Positions 24,838-35,440 of a DNA stretch of 64,000 nt are shown piece by piece; within the stretch, counting starts at the first letter, position 1, and each line of letters opens with the position of its first letter. Position numbers and translations under genes: made by a program. Location of the stretch: contig NC_077239.1 of NCBI RefSeq assembly GCF_947179165.1, positions 66,375,634 through 66,439,633 on the forward strand, written 5' to 3'. Source of the stretch: Solanum dulcamara (lineage: Eukaryota; Streptophyta; Magnoliopsida; Solanales; Solanaceae). Below the pieces are notes generated by a model. The model worked only from the letters and a program-made list of their open reading frames with translations. It was not told where the DNA came from and did not search any database.

Positions 24838-25414
24838 TATTATTATTATTATTATTATTACTATTATTATTACTATTATTACTATTACTATTACTATTAT
24901 TACTATTATTATTATTATTATTACTATTACTATTATTATTATTATTACTATTACTATTATTATTATTATTATTACTATTACTATTATTACTATTATTATT
25001 ATTATTATTACTATTACTATTATTATTACTCTTACTATTATTATTACTATTATTACTATTATTATTACTATTACTATTATTATTATTATTACTATTATTA
25101 TTACTATTACTATTATTATTACTATTATTACTATTATTACTATTATTATTACTATTACTATTATTACTATTATTATTACTATTACTATTACTATTATTAT
25201 TATTATTATTACTATTACTATTACTATTATTATTATTATTATTACTATTATTACTATTATTATTACTATTACTATTATTATTATTACTATTATTATTACT
25301 ATTACTATTATTATTATTACTATTATTATTACTATTATTATTACTATTACTATTATTATTATTACTATTATTACTACTATTATTATTATTATTACTATTA
25401 TTACTATTATTATT
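24838..25414. repeat. ATT/ACT trinucleotide array, right arm
   Basis: About 577 bp of the same ATT/ACT mixture as the left arm, richer in ACT. It includes a CTT unit near 25027 whose flanking unit order matches that around 24415 in the left arm. It ends at TTTAATTATGG, after which pararetrovirus-like sequence begins within about 160 bp. Confidence 0.97.
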
Positions 25415-25574
25415 TAATTATGGCTTCACCAATGTCATTTAATAAATCCTGACCATAAAGTTTTCCGTTCTGGTCTTTCTGAATTAATTTGGATCAAAAT
25501 TTGGTATGGAATAATCTGTAAATACATGGCATACTGTCTGAATCAGTGGTAACTTCAATAGTCCACTTAAAAAT

Positions 25575-25958
25575 TCAGGGGATAGAAAATTCCATAAAGA
25601 AATTCGTTAATGGTGTTCCTACGAAAAGTCTATCTTCCTTTTCTAATTCAGAAATTTTGGGGATTGCCTCTAGCCATAAAGTAAATTGATCCAAAGAGAA
25701 TGAGGGTAAAATAGAATTACTAGGGCCGAAAAAGGACCACCACTTTACAAACCAGGTAGGAATTACGGTGACTTTGAAAATCTGAGGGCAAATTTTTATG
25801 AACCAGGAATGTCTGTGGTCACCATTCTCATAATACAGAGTTTTGGTAAAGGCTTCGACATAGTCCCAATAATTAAAATTTACACTGATCTTGGCAATAG
25901 GATGAGTGTATTGAGAATCTTTCAAAGTACTTAATCCCCACTCTTCAGGCAAAATCAA
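25575..25958 (-). pseudogene. pararetrovirus-like fragment A
   Basis: 127-codon open frame on the minus strand. It opens with a PEEW motif, also seen in fragment C, and holds a WFIKICPQIF / WFVKWWSFFGP aromatic pattern that I associate with solendovirus/petuvirus-like endogenous sequences of Solanaceae. The function of this region is not known to me; it may belong to the coat or movement polyprotein. It is bounded by the ATT/ACT array on one side and organellar DNA on the other. The family is assigned by context and resemblance only. Confidence 0.5.
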
Positions 25959-25974
25959 TTTTTTGATTATAATC

Positions 25975-26352
25975 TTAGAATATGTAAAATATCGACCGGA
26001 AAGAAGATTCGCTCACCCGAGACTCGACCCCCAATTTCCCCTGTAAGTGGGGGTCTGTGGCTGACTGATATTGGCCATCGCCAGGCAAGGTCGGCTAGTG
26101 AGACGATGGGGGATAAGCCCCTTCTTCCCGACCTTTGGCAGTCAAAGAAAAATACGGGGATGACTTGTGTCTAGGGGTGAAAGGCCAACCAAGTGTCAGT
26201 GAGAGCAATTTGAGTATCCCCCGTTCGTCCTCTTTTTCCATAGTAGTCATCCAGTAAGAAAGGGAAAGACCACTTAGCACAGTGGAATAGGAAAGAGAGC
26301 GTCGAGCACAACTTTCGTGTCACCAGAAATCCTTTTTCGTTTATTGGGGCCT

Positions 26353-26383
<31 letters not shown>

Positions 26384-26853
26384 GTCAAGCTTGGGCATAC
26401 TAAACAATGACCCAATTGAGACCGTGGCCACACCTTGATAAAACTTTTTTGCTTACTGTAGCATAGGCTTCGCTTGTCATTGGATTGGAAGCCGCAGGCG
26501 ATGCCTTCTTGCTTGTGTAGCTAGCCTTGCCTGCTTAGTGCGGAAGTGCGTAAAGTAGGCTCATTTTTTACACGAGATAAACCTTGGTTTGGTGAATTGA
26601 AGTTGGCCTGAGATCGCTCGCCAGTTAGGTCAGATTGGAGCAAGATTTTTTGAGAACATATTCCCCATATTCGGGGACAAGGGGCGGAACGACCTCTCGA
26701 TCTACTTACTGCAGCCCAGGAAGAAAAACGAGAAAAATCTATCAAGACCTAAAACAAACAATACCATCTCCCAGGGAGTTCTCTTGCGACCTTCCACGCC
26801 AAGGAGGGTTGAAGGGATCGATCTGAATCTTGAAAGACTGAGCCCCCGGCTAG
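25975..26853. other. mitochondrial DNA insertion (NUMT)
   Basis: Base composition jumps to a GC-richer style without the AT runs of its neighbours. Positions 26346-26384 carry the small-subunit rRNA signature around AAGCGGTGGAGCATGTGG followed by TTTAATTCGG, and 26171-26191 resembles a large-subunit rRNA phrase (GGGGTGAAAGGCCAA). The two pieces are not in normal rRNA context, so the donor was rearranged mitochondrial sequence. The right edge is sharp: viral sequence resumes at 26854 mid-codon of the reverse transcriptase. The left edge is within about 20 bp of 25975. Confidence 0.75.
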
Positions 26854-29800
26854 CAAGATTTAAGATTCTTTTTTAATCTATCATATAAAATAACAGTGTC
26901 CTTAGCTAAGTCCTTAACAAAAGGAGAAATATAATTCAAACTCCCTAAAAATCTTTGTAACTGTGTTTTATAAGTTAAAATATCAGGAAATTTAGAAGCA
27001 AATTCAATACTCCTATTTATAGGACTAATCTTGCCTTTTTCAATATTATGACCTAAAAATCTAACATTTGTTTGGAAAATAGACATTTTCGGTTTAGAAA
27101 TTACTAATCCATTCTGAATAACAATCTTTTGAAATAATCCAAGATGACGAAAATGTGATTCAATGTTTTTCGAGAATACGAGGATATCATCAATGTAAAC
27201 AATAATGAAATTAGTAAATGGGATGAAAATATTATTCATAATTTTCTGGAATTCAGAACGAACATTCTTTAAACCAAATGGCATAACATTCCATTCAAAT
27301 TGTCCCATGGGAACATTAAAAGCAGTCTTATATTTATCAGGCTCAGAAATCTGAATTTGCCAATATCCAGACTTTAGATCAAACTTGGAAAAAATAATAG
27401 CATCATGCAATCTGTCAAGTAAATCTTTTTTATTAGGAATAGGATACCTAATCCATTTTAAAACTTTGTTAAGAGGTTTGTAATTAATGACTAATCTGGG
27501 AACACCTCTTTCTTGTTCAGCATGCTTGTTGACATAAAAAGCAGTATAAGACCATGCAGAGTTAGAATGTCTAATCAATTTTTTGTTTAGCAAATTATCA
27601 ATCTCAGATTTGCATAATTCTAAATAATCAGAATTCATTTGACAAGGTCTAGCCTTGGTAGGAATATGCAATTCATCAAAAGAATCTTCATATGGTAAAG
27701 TAACAACATGTTTTTTCCTATCCCAAAATGCACTAGGATGATCATCACAAAATTTAGAACAAATTGATTCTTTAAAAATTCTATTTTTTCCTGTAATTTA
27801 GGATTCTTCAAAATAACATCTATTTCCATCAAAGAAATCTCATTTTTTATAAAATCAATTTGTTAATTTTTAAGACCAATTTATCAACAATCTGATTAAT
27901 AGTCTTAGTAAATGGTTTAGTAATAAAATTTAATTGAAAATCTTCATTTTTATATGTACCAACTAATTTAGTATTATCCCAAAATTTCAGGGGAAAGATA
28001 GCATTCATAAATGGCACACCTAAAATAAGAGGGCTGGAAATATCTTCAACAATCATAAAACTTTGAGGCAGACAAACACCATTGTTACATAGAAATGCTT
28101 CAGATAATTTGTAACGCGGTTTCATCTTACTACCATTAGCAGATCTCAAACAATGAGTAGTTTTATGAAAATATCAGAAAGGAATAATACCTTCTTGTAC
28201 ACAATTAACATCAGCACCACTATCAAATAAAGCAACAAATTCTCTTCTAAAATTATAATCTATTTGAAGAGTAATGTTAGTATAAAATTTTTGAGAAGTA
28301 ATAATACTAAGTTTCTGTAAAAATTCATTGTTGTCATCAATTTTAATATTAGTCAAAAAATCTTCATCCGGTTTTTCTGAATTTGGTAAAATAATTTCAG
28401 GTTTATTAGTCTGTAAGAGTAAATCAAAAGACCTGTTATCTTCCAAACTAGAAATTCTTTTATCAAATTGTTTGTTCTGTTTTTTCAGGGAAATAAGTTC
28501 TTCCTTTAAATTTTTTATTTCATGTTGTAAATCCGAAATTGTAATCTCTTTCACACTAAAATTCCTTTGGTTTAAAATCTGTTTTAAATCAGCCATCGAA
28601 TAATAGGCAGGTTGTTTAATAATATCTGTAGGCCTTTCATCTATTTTGCTACTACTAAAACCTTCATAAAAAATGATATCAAAAATCTTATTTCGTAAAT
28701 CTTTATCCTTAACAGTTTTTAGAATATCAAAGATCTTGTCATCATCAATCACAGAAACATCCAAATCTTGGAAATTAGACAGCAAATTATACAGATTATC
28801 ATCTTTTTCACAAGTTAAACCCTTTTGTCAGGGTATACAATCATCAGAAAAAGATCTATTAGAATCTGAATATAAATCTTAATTTTGTAAAGCATGCACA
28901 TGATTTTTAATAGAAATAGATGAATTAGAATCAGAATTAGTGCCAGTATGATCAGAAGAAGAATATTCATGCTCTGAATCCAATTGTTTAATCTTTTCCT
29001 GAGTTTTACACTCATTAGCATAATGACCAAATCTACCACATGTATGGCATTTAACATTCTTTTTATAATCTTTTTTCCCAACTTTTCGTTTATACATTTT
29101 CCTATATGTTTTTAGGAAATTCTTTCAAATCAGACTTAGATAAATCACGACGCTTAACTTTGCGAGACTTTTTATAGAATCTTTCTTTAGAAGGATAAAC
29201 ATTCTTTTTCCTAGCAGTAATAGGCATATCAATAGTAAATTGATCACAAAATTCACCCAATTGTTACTTTTCATTTAATCTATTTTTCTTAATATGATAA
29301 TTTATCTTAATATCATTGCAAACATTTAAACCTTCTTGGGTACAAACACTTATAATCTTACCATAAGTCAGTTTTTCATAAGGAATCTTTGTTTCAGTAC
29401 CACGAATAGTCTTTCTAACACGTTTAGCAAAAATAGAAGGTAATCCATCAATAAATTTAGATTTCCAATGTTCATGACTACAATCATGTAATTCCATGAC
29501 TTTACTCAAAAAAACATCTTTATACCATCTAAAATCAGACAATTGTCTACAGCGTATATGTTGTAAAGTAGTTCTAATCATTTCAGCTTCACCAGTTCAT
29601 CTATCACAGAAATATTCAACCATTGTAGTGACTAAAGTATAAACAACATTGGCCCTTTCTTGACCTTCAGAAGTAGAAACAACAGTAGTTTGATAAGCTA
29701 ATTGACCAGTTATAGTCTAAACTGTTGTAGTATTCATAATCGTGGTTCGGTGTTCCTCATTTAAAAAATTATCCCACCAACCTTTCAACTGACCCGTAAA

Positions 29801-30829
29801 ACCAACAACAATCATATAGGCAATTTCTTTGTCAGAATTTTTATTGACCTTGGAAATTGTACTATACATTAACATTCTATGTACAGTGGTGAAAATCTGT
29901 TTATCATTAAAACCATCTATATTCCATTCATAAATTTCTTGAGAATTATAATTGTTATTAAAAATATGCTCCCGTTCTTCATTCAAAACATCAACAGGAG
30001 TAGGCCTATTATAATAATACATGCGTTGAATAGGCTTATCAACCCATTTAGTATTAATCCTATTCACAGAAAAATCATGTCTTGCATGACGATTAATAAA
30101 ATCTTCCTCTTTTGCAGATAAAACAGGTTAAGGTTTTAAATCCAAGTTCTTGACATGAGAAGACAAATCTATATTTTTTAATTTTTCTCGCAAAAGTTGT
30201 TCAATATCTTCAGAATATTCTATTTTGAAATCTGGAATTTTGGGAGGTGGTTGTAAAGTATTTCGAACAATTTTTTGTTCTCCCTTTTCTTTTTTATGTG
30301 TAAATAAATTAATTTTTTCTTGTAAAAGTTTTATCTGCTTTAAAGAATTATCAAGATGTTTATGTAAAGACATGACATGCTCACCCAAAACACTTAAATA
30401 ATAATTAGCATAATTCTGTTGTTTTAGTAACAAATTGACATGCTCATAATTTACTAAAGCATTCTTATCATTAAATAATTTGACAAAAGCAGTAAAATTG
30501 ATTATTTTTCCTTCTTTATAAATTTTAAAAGATTGCATTGGAGGTAAATAAGAAATAACAATATCTCCAGTAGATAATCTATATGCATGTTCAATAACAG
30601 ATAAATATTGTCCCACATATTTAATCATAAACCAAGGTACAAATGATAACATAATATTTTCGTTGGCCAAATCAGCATAAAAATCTTCTTGAAAATATTT
30701 CTTTTCTTCTGGGGAGAATGAGGGGAAAAACCACTGTTTAAAAGGTTTCGATGTTGGACAAAAAAACTCTTCAGATATTCTTTTTTTTGCCGGTGACCCT
30801 GGACTAAAATCAATAGGTTTACTATCCAT
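26854..30829 (-). pseudogene. endogenous pararetrovirus fragment B (capsid-like to reverse transcriptase)
   Basis: Broken caulimovirid polyprotein on the minus strand. In coding order: a leading open frame (30829-30128) with a coiled-coil-like Gln/Leu/Lys-rich second half; a capsid-like region (30067-29264) with GFTGQLKGWWDNFL; a zinc knuckle CHTCGRFGHYANEC (29060-29015 region); an aspartic protease with DSGAD (near 28220); a linker with LILGVPFMNA; and reverse transcriptase (27671-26854) with MPFGLKN and the catalytic YIDD. The frame is interrupted by stops and frameshifts at about 30125, 29715, 29262, 29100, 28785, 28170, 27845 and 27650, so nothing complete can be made. RNase H is missing: the reading ends abruptly at the organellar junction at 26854. 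Solendovirus/petuvirus affinity is inferred from the domain order and host. Codon use is strongly AT-biased. Confidence 0.88.
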
Positions 30830-30959
30830 CTAAACCATTTAAAAAATTTATTTCAGAATCTGTTGGTTCACTTTGCTTTTAAATGTAAAAATAAATGGTT
30901 ATAATTATTTATCCGATACTGAAGTGATTTGTATTTGTACTAGAATTGTGTATTGACAT

Positions 30960-31331
30960 TTATATACTTTATCACCTAGGTGTCGTATTGCTGACCAAAA
31001 TAATGAGACTGTATTATTTAAAAATAATTTTTCTAAGTCTAAAATTATCACTCGTCAATTGATTAAATGGGAAGAAATTAATTTCCCTGAAGAATGGGTT
31101 ATTGAGGAGGCTGCTGTCCCTCAAAATATTATTTATGAAGAAATTTGTGAAATATCCCAGACTTCTGATAGAACTGTTAGACTTCGTTTTAAAAATAATG
31201 ATATTCCTAGAACTACTAATTCTTCCTCTAGATTAACCAGATATGTTTCTTTATATATCTCTTCTGCTAATTATTTAGTAGATATACCATCTAGGGCATC
31301 TACTTCTCAAATTAGAGAGACTATTCCCTAG
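30960..31331 (+). pseudogene. pararetrovirus fragment C (C-terminal part of the first viral ORF)
   Basis: Plus-strand open frame that begins before the first Met at 31059. It carries a FPEEWVIEEA motif of the type seen downstream of caulimovirid movement domains, then a Ser/Thr/Arg-rich stretch ending SRASTSQIRETIP at a TAG stop. In related viruses this end lies upstream of, and on the same strand as, the ORF that opens fragment B. Here the two stand head to head, so a rearrangement lies between 30830 and 30960. Confidence 0.7.
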
Positions 31332-31374
31332 AGATTTGATCATATAATAATTGATAATCAAAATATTGCAAAAT

Positions 31375-33582
31375 GAGGAGATTTTTCGAAGCCTCATAGC
31401 ACCCTTCATGTACCTCCAATCTTTCCCCCAAATGCTATAATTAGCCCACTACCATCACTCTCACAGTCACAACCATACAGTCAAGCTTATCAATCTAACT
31501 ACCTCACTCACATCTAAGAGTTGTCATGGTTACTCTAACACGTATACCCTCATCATTGTATGAGCTCTTTCCCAGAGACACACTAACATACTCTTACCTA
31601 CCTATTGCTCATCACAAGTTCTCATCTTGCTTCTCCTCCACACATTTATTCTCGACTAGACAAGTACAACACAACTATTACAATCGGGAAGCACTCACTC
31701 TCTCTCATCTACTCTTGCTCAACTCCGTCTACTATCATCTTGGCCAACTCATCACTATCGAAAGCTCAAGACTTACTTTGGCTCATTACCCCATTATCTC
31801 CCCCTTAGCTTAAAGGCATCAACTAAAGGATACTAACTAGTCACCCAACACACTCACAATTTAGAACCTCATATAACTCTATACTATTTCATATACATAT
31901 TTTAAGCCTGTTCTCACCAAATGACTTAGCCTCAACTCACTTCTTACATTTGAGGGTCACATACCCCTCCTTTCATGACGCATACTCCTTACAAGTCAAT
32001 ATCTTAATCTCTTGCATGTGTCATGTCAAGCCTACTGAATCAAGCCTTAAAACTAGCACTATTACAATCATTCTCTACATCTCGTTACTCACCTTATAGA
32101 TACTCCACTTTAGTTGTAGGCCTCAATCAACCACCATTCTTACTACTTCAGTTCTACTCCTCTAACTCCCTCTTTCTACCTCTACAATCATTCTACCAAT
32201 CATAGCTCACTATACCTCAAACTACATTCCCTTGAATGGTAAGACTTGTCACTCAGATATGCAATTTTCCCCTCGAAGGTGATATTCGAATCAAGATGTA
32301 GGGATAGGATTCTAGGATACATCTCGCTCTGACTCAACGCACGATCCATACGAATGAGAGTACATCCTTCCAGATCAATAGAGTTATGCACAGTAATCGG
32401 CTCCTCTCAAGCCTTGTGCCGTCTCTTCCCTTCCTCCAGACTTTATCTTAACTCATCAACAAGAATCTCATATCTACCATTTCAACTACCTTGAGTATGA
32501 GGGGCAGTCAAATGAACGAATTAGAAGGGAACATTTATAGAGTTAAACTCTATCGCACGAACTCAGAATATGAAAGAAGGGAAACAAATTCTTAATGTCC
32601 TATAGCCTCCTGATTATAAGTGTGGTGCACAACACACCCATAAGCAAGACTCTACTAGACATGGCTTCATAGACTCCCTCGGACACTTGAAATCTATGCT
32701 CTGATACCATATTTGTCATGCCTCAGGAGGGTACCCTAGACGTAACCGGCACTCAGAAACCATTTTTGGCTCCCAAGCGAACCACATAACCTGATCACAC
32801 ATCCATTCATTCATTTAATCAGCGGAAGACTTAAAATAAAGAGAAATATTTGGCGGGCAACTCCAATCGTCAGTCTAACTCAAAGAATAAAGGCCATGGG
32901 CCAACAAGTCAAACTTCAATCTTTGTCATTAAAATAGTTTGACAAGAATAATTTCAAGAAAAGAAATACTCAATCGACCCATCACTATCTAGTCTATGAA
33001 GCCTCTATCACTACTACCTAATTGGTGCCAATGACATGTTCATGGCTACCTCAAATTAAAATAGAAAGGGCTAACTCGATGTAAGAATACATAAGCGATG
33101 TCCTCCGAATGTAGGGAAGGACTCACCAATGCGCTGAGTGTGTATAGATCCTCAATGGTGCTTCTATTGACGATCTCTTAAACCTGTCTCTACATCATTA
33201 AAAGATGCAGGTCCAAATGGACGTCAGTACGTGGAATGTACGAGTATGTAATATGGCAGAATGAAACATACCTCAAGGAAGAATAACGTTGGTTCAAATA
33301 TCTCAAAATCAGAAAGATAAAAGAGACTCAAATAAGGCGTCATAAGTCTAAAGTAAGAATACATTTTTAGACAAAGACCAATCACACATCATACAATCCA
33401 ATACAATCATACACAATACAGTTCAATCAAATCGTATACCATCCGATTCAATCCAATCGTATACAATCGGTTCAATCTGGTCATATACGATCCGATCCAA
33501 TCCAATCATATACCTTTCCATCGTACACTATCCAATCACATATCATATAATCCAATCCATCACACATCACCTAATCCAATCA
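31375..33582 (-). mobile_element. LTR-retrotransposon remnant with primer-binding site
   Basis: GCTCTGATACCA at 32698-32709 is the exact reverse complement of the initiator-Met tRNA primer-binding site, so the element runs on the minus strand. The LTR end starts at TGTCATGCCT (32714) and continues to about 33582, where a viral fragment cuts in; no opposite LTR end is visible. Within the LTR, 33370-33560 is a string of ATCCAATC / CGTATAC short repeats. The inner part (31375-32713) shows no recognisable gag or pol motif, so superfamily is undecided. Confidence 0.65.
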
Positions 33583-33872
33583 TATTGTAAAACATTCACA
33601 TTAGATAATGCAACATTCAAATTTGGATAGACATTAAAATACACAGCACCATAAGCTAAACTAGATTGTATTGTACCAATTAAAGAATTGTTCCAATTTA
33701 AATTTCTACCATCTCTTAAAGCAGCAATAAAAGATTCAAGTAAACCTTTTAAAGTTAAAGGTTTAAAAGCAACTTGTACTAATCCAATATGCAAATAATT
33801 AAAATCTTTATGTTTATAGTAATCAATATCATCCTGAGTAAATAAATGGAAAATATCACTTTCTTTTTCCAT
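33583..33872 (-). pseudogene. pararetrovirus fragment D (movement-protein domain)
   Basis: About 96 codons on the minus strand with the caulimovirid 30K-type movement-protein signature YLHIGLVQVAFKPLT and later YFNVYPNLNVALS. The frame leaves viral sequence after VNVL, at the junction with the LTR remnant. Only the N-proximal part of the domain remains, so it cannot encode a working protein. Its start codon abuts fragment E head to head. Confidence 0.82.
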
Positions 33873-33885
33873 GGTAAAACTTAAT

Positions 33886-34864
33886 TCAGATTTCTGAGCC
33901 TGATAAATATAAGACTGCTTTTAATGTTCCCATGGGACAATTTGAATGGAATGTTATGCCATTTGGTTTAAAGAATGCTCCTTCTGAATTCTAGAAAATT
34001 ATGAATAATATTTTCATCCCATATACTAATTTCATTATTGTTTACATTGATGATATCCTCGTATTCTCGAAAAACATTGAATCACATTTTCGTCATCTTG
34101 AATTATTTCAAAAGATTGTTATTCAAAATAGATTAGTAATTTCTAAACCGAAAATGTCTATTTTCCAAACAAATGTTAGATTTTTAGGTCATAATATTGA
34201 AAAAGGCAAGATTAGTCCTATAAATAGGAGTATTGAATTTGCTTCTAAATTTCTTGATATTTTAACTGATAAAACACAGTTACAAAGATTTTTAGGGAGT
34301 TTGAATTATATTTCTCCTTTTGTTAAGGACTTAGCTAAGGACACTGTTATTTTATATGATAGATTAAAAAAGAATCTTAAATCTTGGAGTGATTTACATA
34401 CCACTACTGTTAAAAATATTAAATTGAAGGTTAAAGAACTGCCTTGTTTAACTTTGGCTAATCCTAATTGGATTAAAACTGTTGAAACAGATGCTTCTGA
34501 TATTGGATATGGTAGGATTTTCACCCAGTATTCTTCTATCGATAAAAAAGATTTTATTATTCAATATTATTCTGGTAAATGGAATAATAGCCAAAAGAAT
34601 TATGCTTCTGTAGCAAAAGAAATTTTAGCTATTGTTAAATATGTTTTAAAATTCCAAACTGATTTACATAATCAAAAATTTGTTATAAAAATAGATTGTC
34701 AAGCTGTCAAATTTATGTTTAACAAAGACTGTAAGCATAATGTTTCAAAACAAATATTTGCAAGGTGGCAAGCCTTATTAGCCCCTTTTGATTTTGAAAT
34801 CGAATACAAAAAGGGACTTGACAATAGTTTGCCTGATTTTCTTACTACAGAATATTTGAATTAA
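33886..34864 (+). pseudogene. pararetrovirus fragment E (reverse transcriptase-RNase H)
   Basis: Plus-strand piece that starts mid reverse transcriptase ([12 protein letters not shown]), has an in-frame TAG at about 33992, then runs open from 34001 through the catalytic YIDD, into the thumb/connection and an RNase H domain (ETDASDIGYG, later YASVAKEILAIV) and ends at the natural-looking stop TAA after LTTEYLN. Its first ~490 bp match fragment B in inverse orientation with only a handful of residue differences. It lacks the N-terminal part of the reverse transcriptase, so it is not functional. Confidence 0.88.
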
Positions 34865-34899
34865 CTCTGTTTATAATATAAATTATCTATTGGAGATAT

Positions 34900-35115
34900 T
34901 GTTAGACATGACATGATCACCCAAAATACTTAAATAATAATTAGTATAATTCTGTTGTTTTAATAACAAATTGACATGCTCACAATTTACTAAAGCATTT
35001 TTATCATTAAATAATTTGACAAAAGCAGTAAAATTAATTGTTTTTTCTTCTTTATAAATTTCAAAAGATTGCATCGGAGGTAAAGAAGAAATAACAATAT
35101 CTCCAGTAGATAATC
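34900..35115 (-). pseudogene. pararetrovirus fragment F (leading ORF, internal piece)
   Basis: Minus-strand copy of the part of fragment B at about 30370-30580, sharing NFTAFVKLFNDKNALVN and LLLKQQNY with a few substitutions. The viral sequence stops at GATAATCTAT and passes without a spacer into the ATT/ACT array. The other end meets the tail of fragment E. Confidence 0.8.
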
Positions 35116-35217
35116 TATTATTATTATTACTATTACTATTATTACTATTACTATTATTATTATTACTATTATTACTATTACTATTACTATTACTATTACT
35201 ATTACTATTACTATTAC

Positions 35218-35262
<45 letters not shown>

Positions 35263-35272
35263 TACTACTATT

Positions 35273-35303
<31 letters not shown>

Positions 35304-35405
35304 TTGTTATTATTATTGTTATTATTATTATTATTATTAGTTCTATTATTATTATTATTACTACTACTACTACTACTACTATTATTATTATTATTATTAT
35401 TATTA

Positions 35406-35437
<32 letters not shown>

Positions 35438-35438
35438 T
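35116..35438. repeat. ATT/ACT trinucleotide array, second locus
   Basis: About 320 bp of ATT and ACT units, with a few GTT and one AGTTCT interruption, in the same unit style as the arrays at 23945-25414. It touches pararetrovirus fragment F directly on its left. Confidence 0.95.
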
Positions 35439-35440
35439 AT

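Noticed and set aside
23945..25414. Possible CRISPR-like or satellite array
   Set aside because: The unit is a trinucleotide with no spacers and the genome is a plant nucleus; a microsatellite explains it.
24807..25442. 211-residue open frame reading almost pure leucine
   Set aside because: It is the CTA/TTA reading of the ATT/ACT array and has no start context, splice partner or non-repeat core; an artefact.
28328..28882. Plus-strand open frames within the pararetrovirus block
   Set aside because: They mirror the minus-strand protease and linker coding, and have lysine/serine/phenylalanine-rich shadow composition without motifs.
31526..31813. Ser/Leu/Tyr-rich open frames at 31.5-31.8 kb
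   Set aside because: They lie within the internal part of an LTR remnant, have no gag or pol motif and overlap in two frames, so chance composition is likely.
26854..34864. A potentially active pararetrovirus
   Set aside because: All fragments are truncated, rearranged or interrupted by stops and other insertions, with no complete set of viral genes in order.
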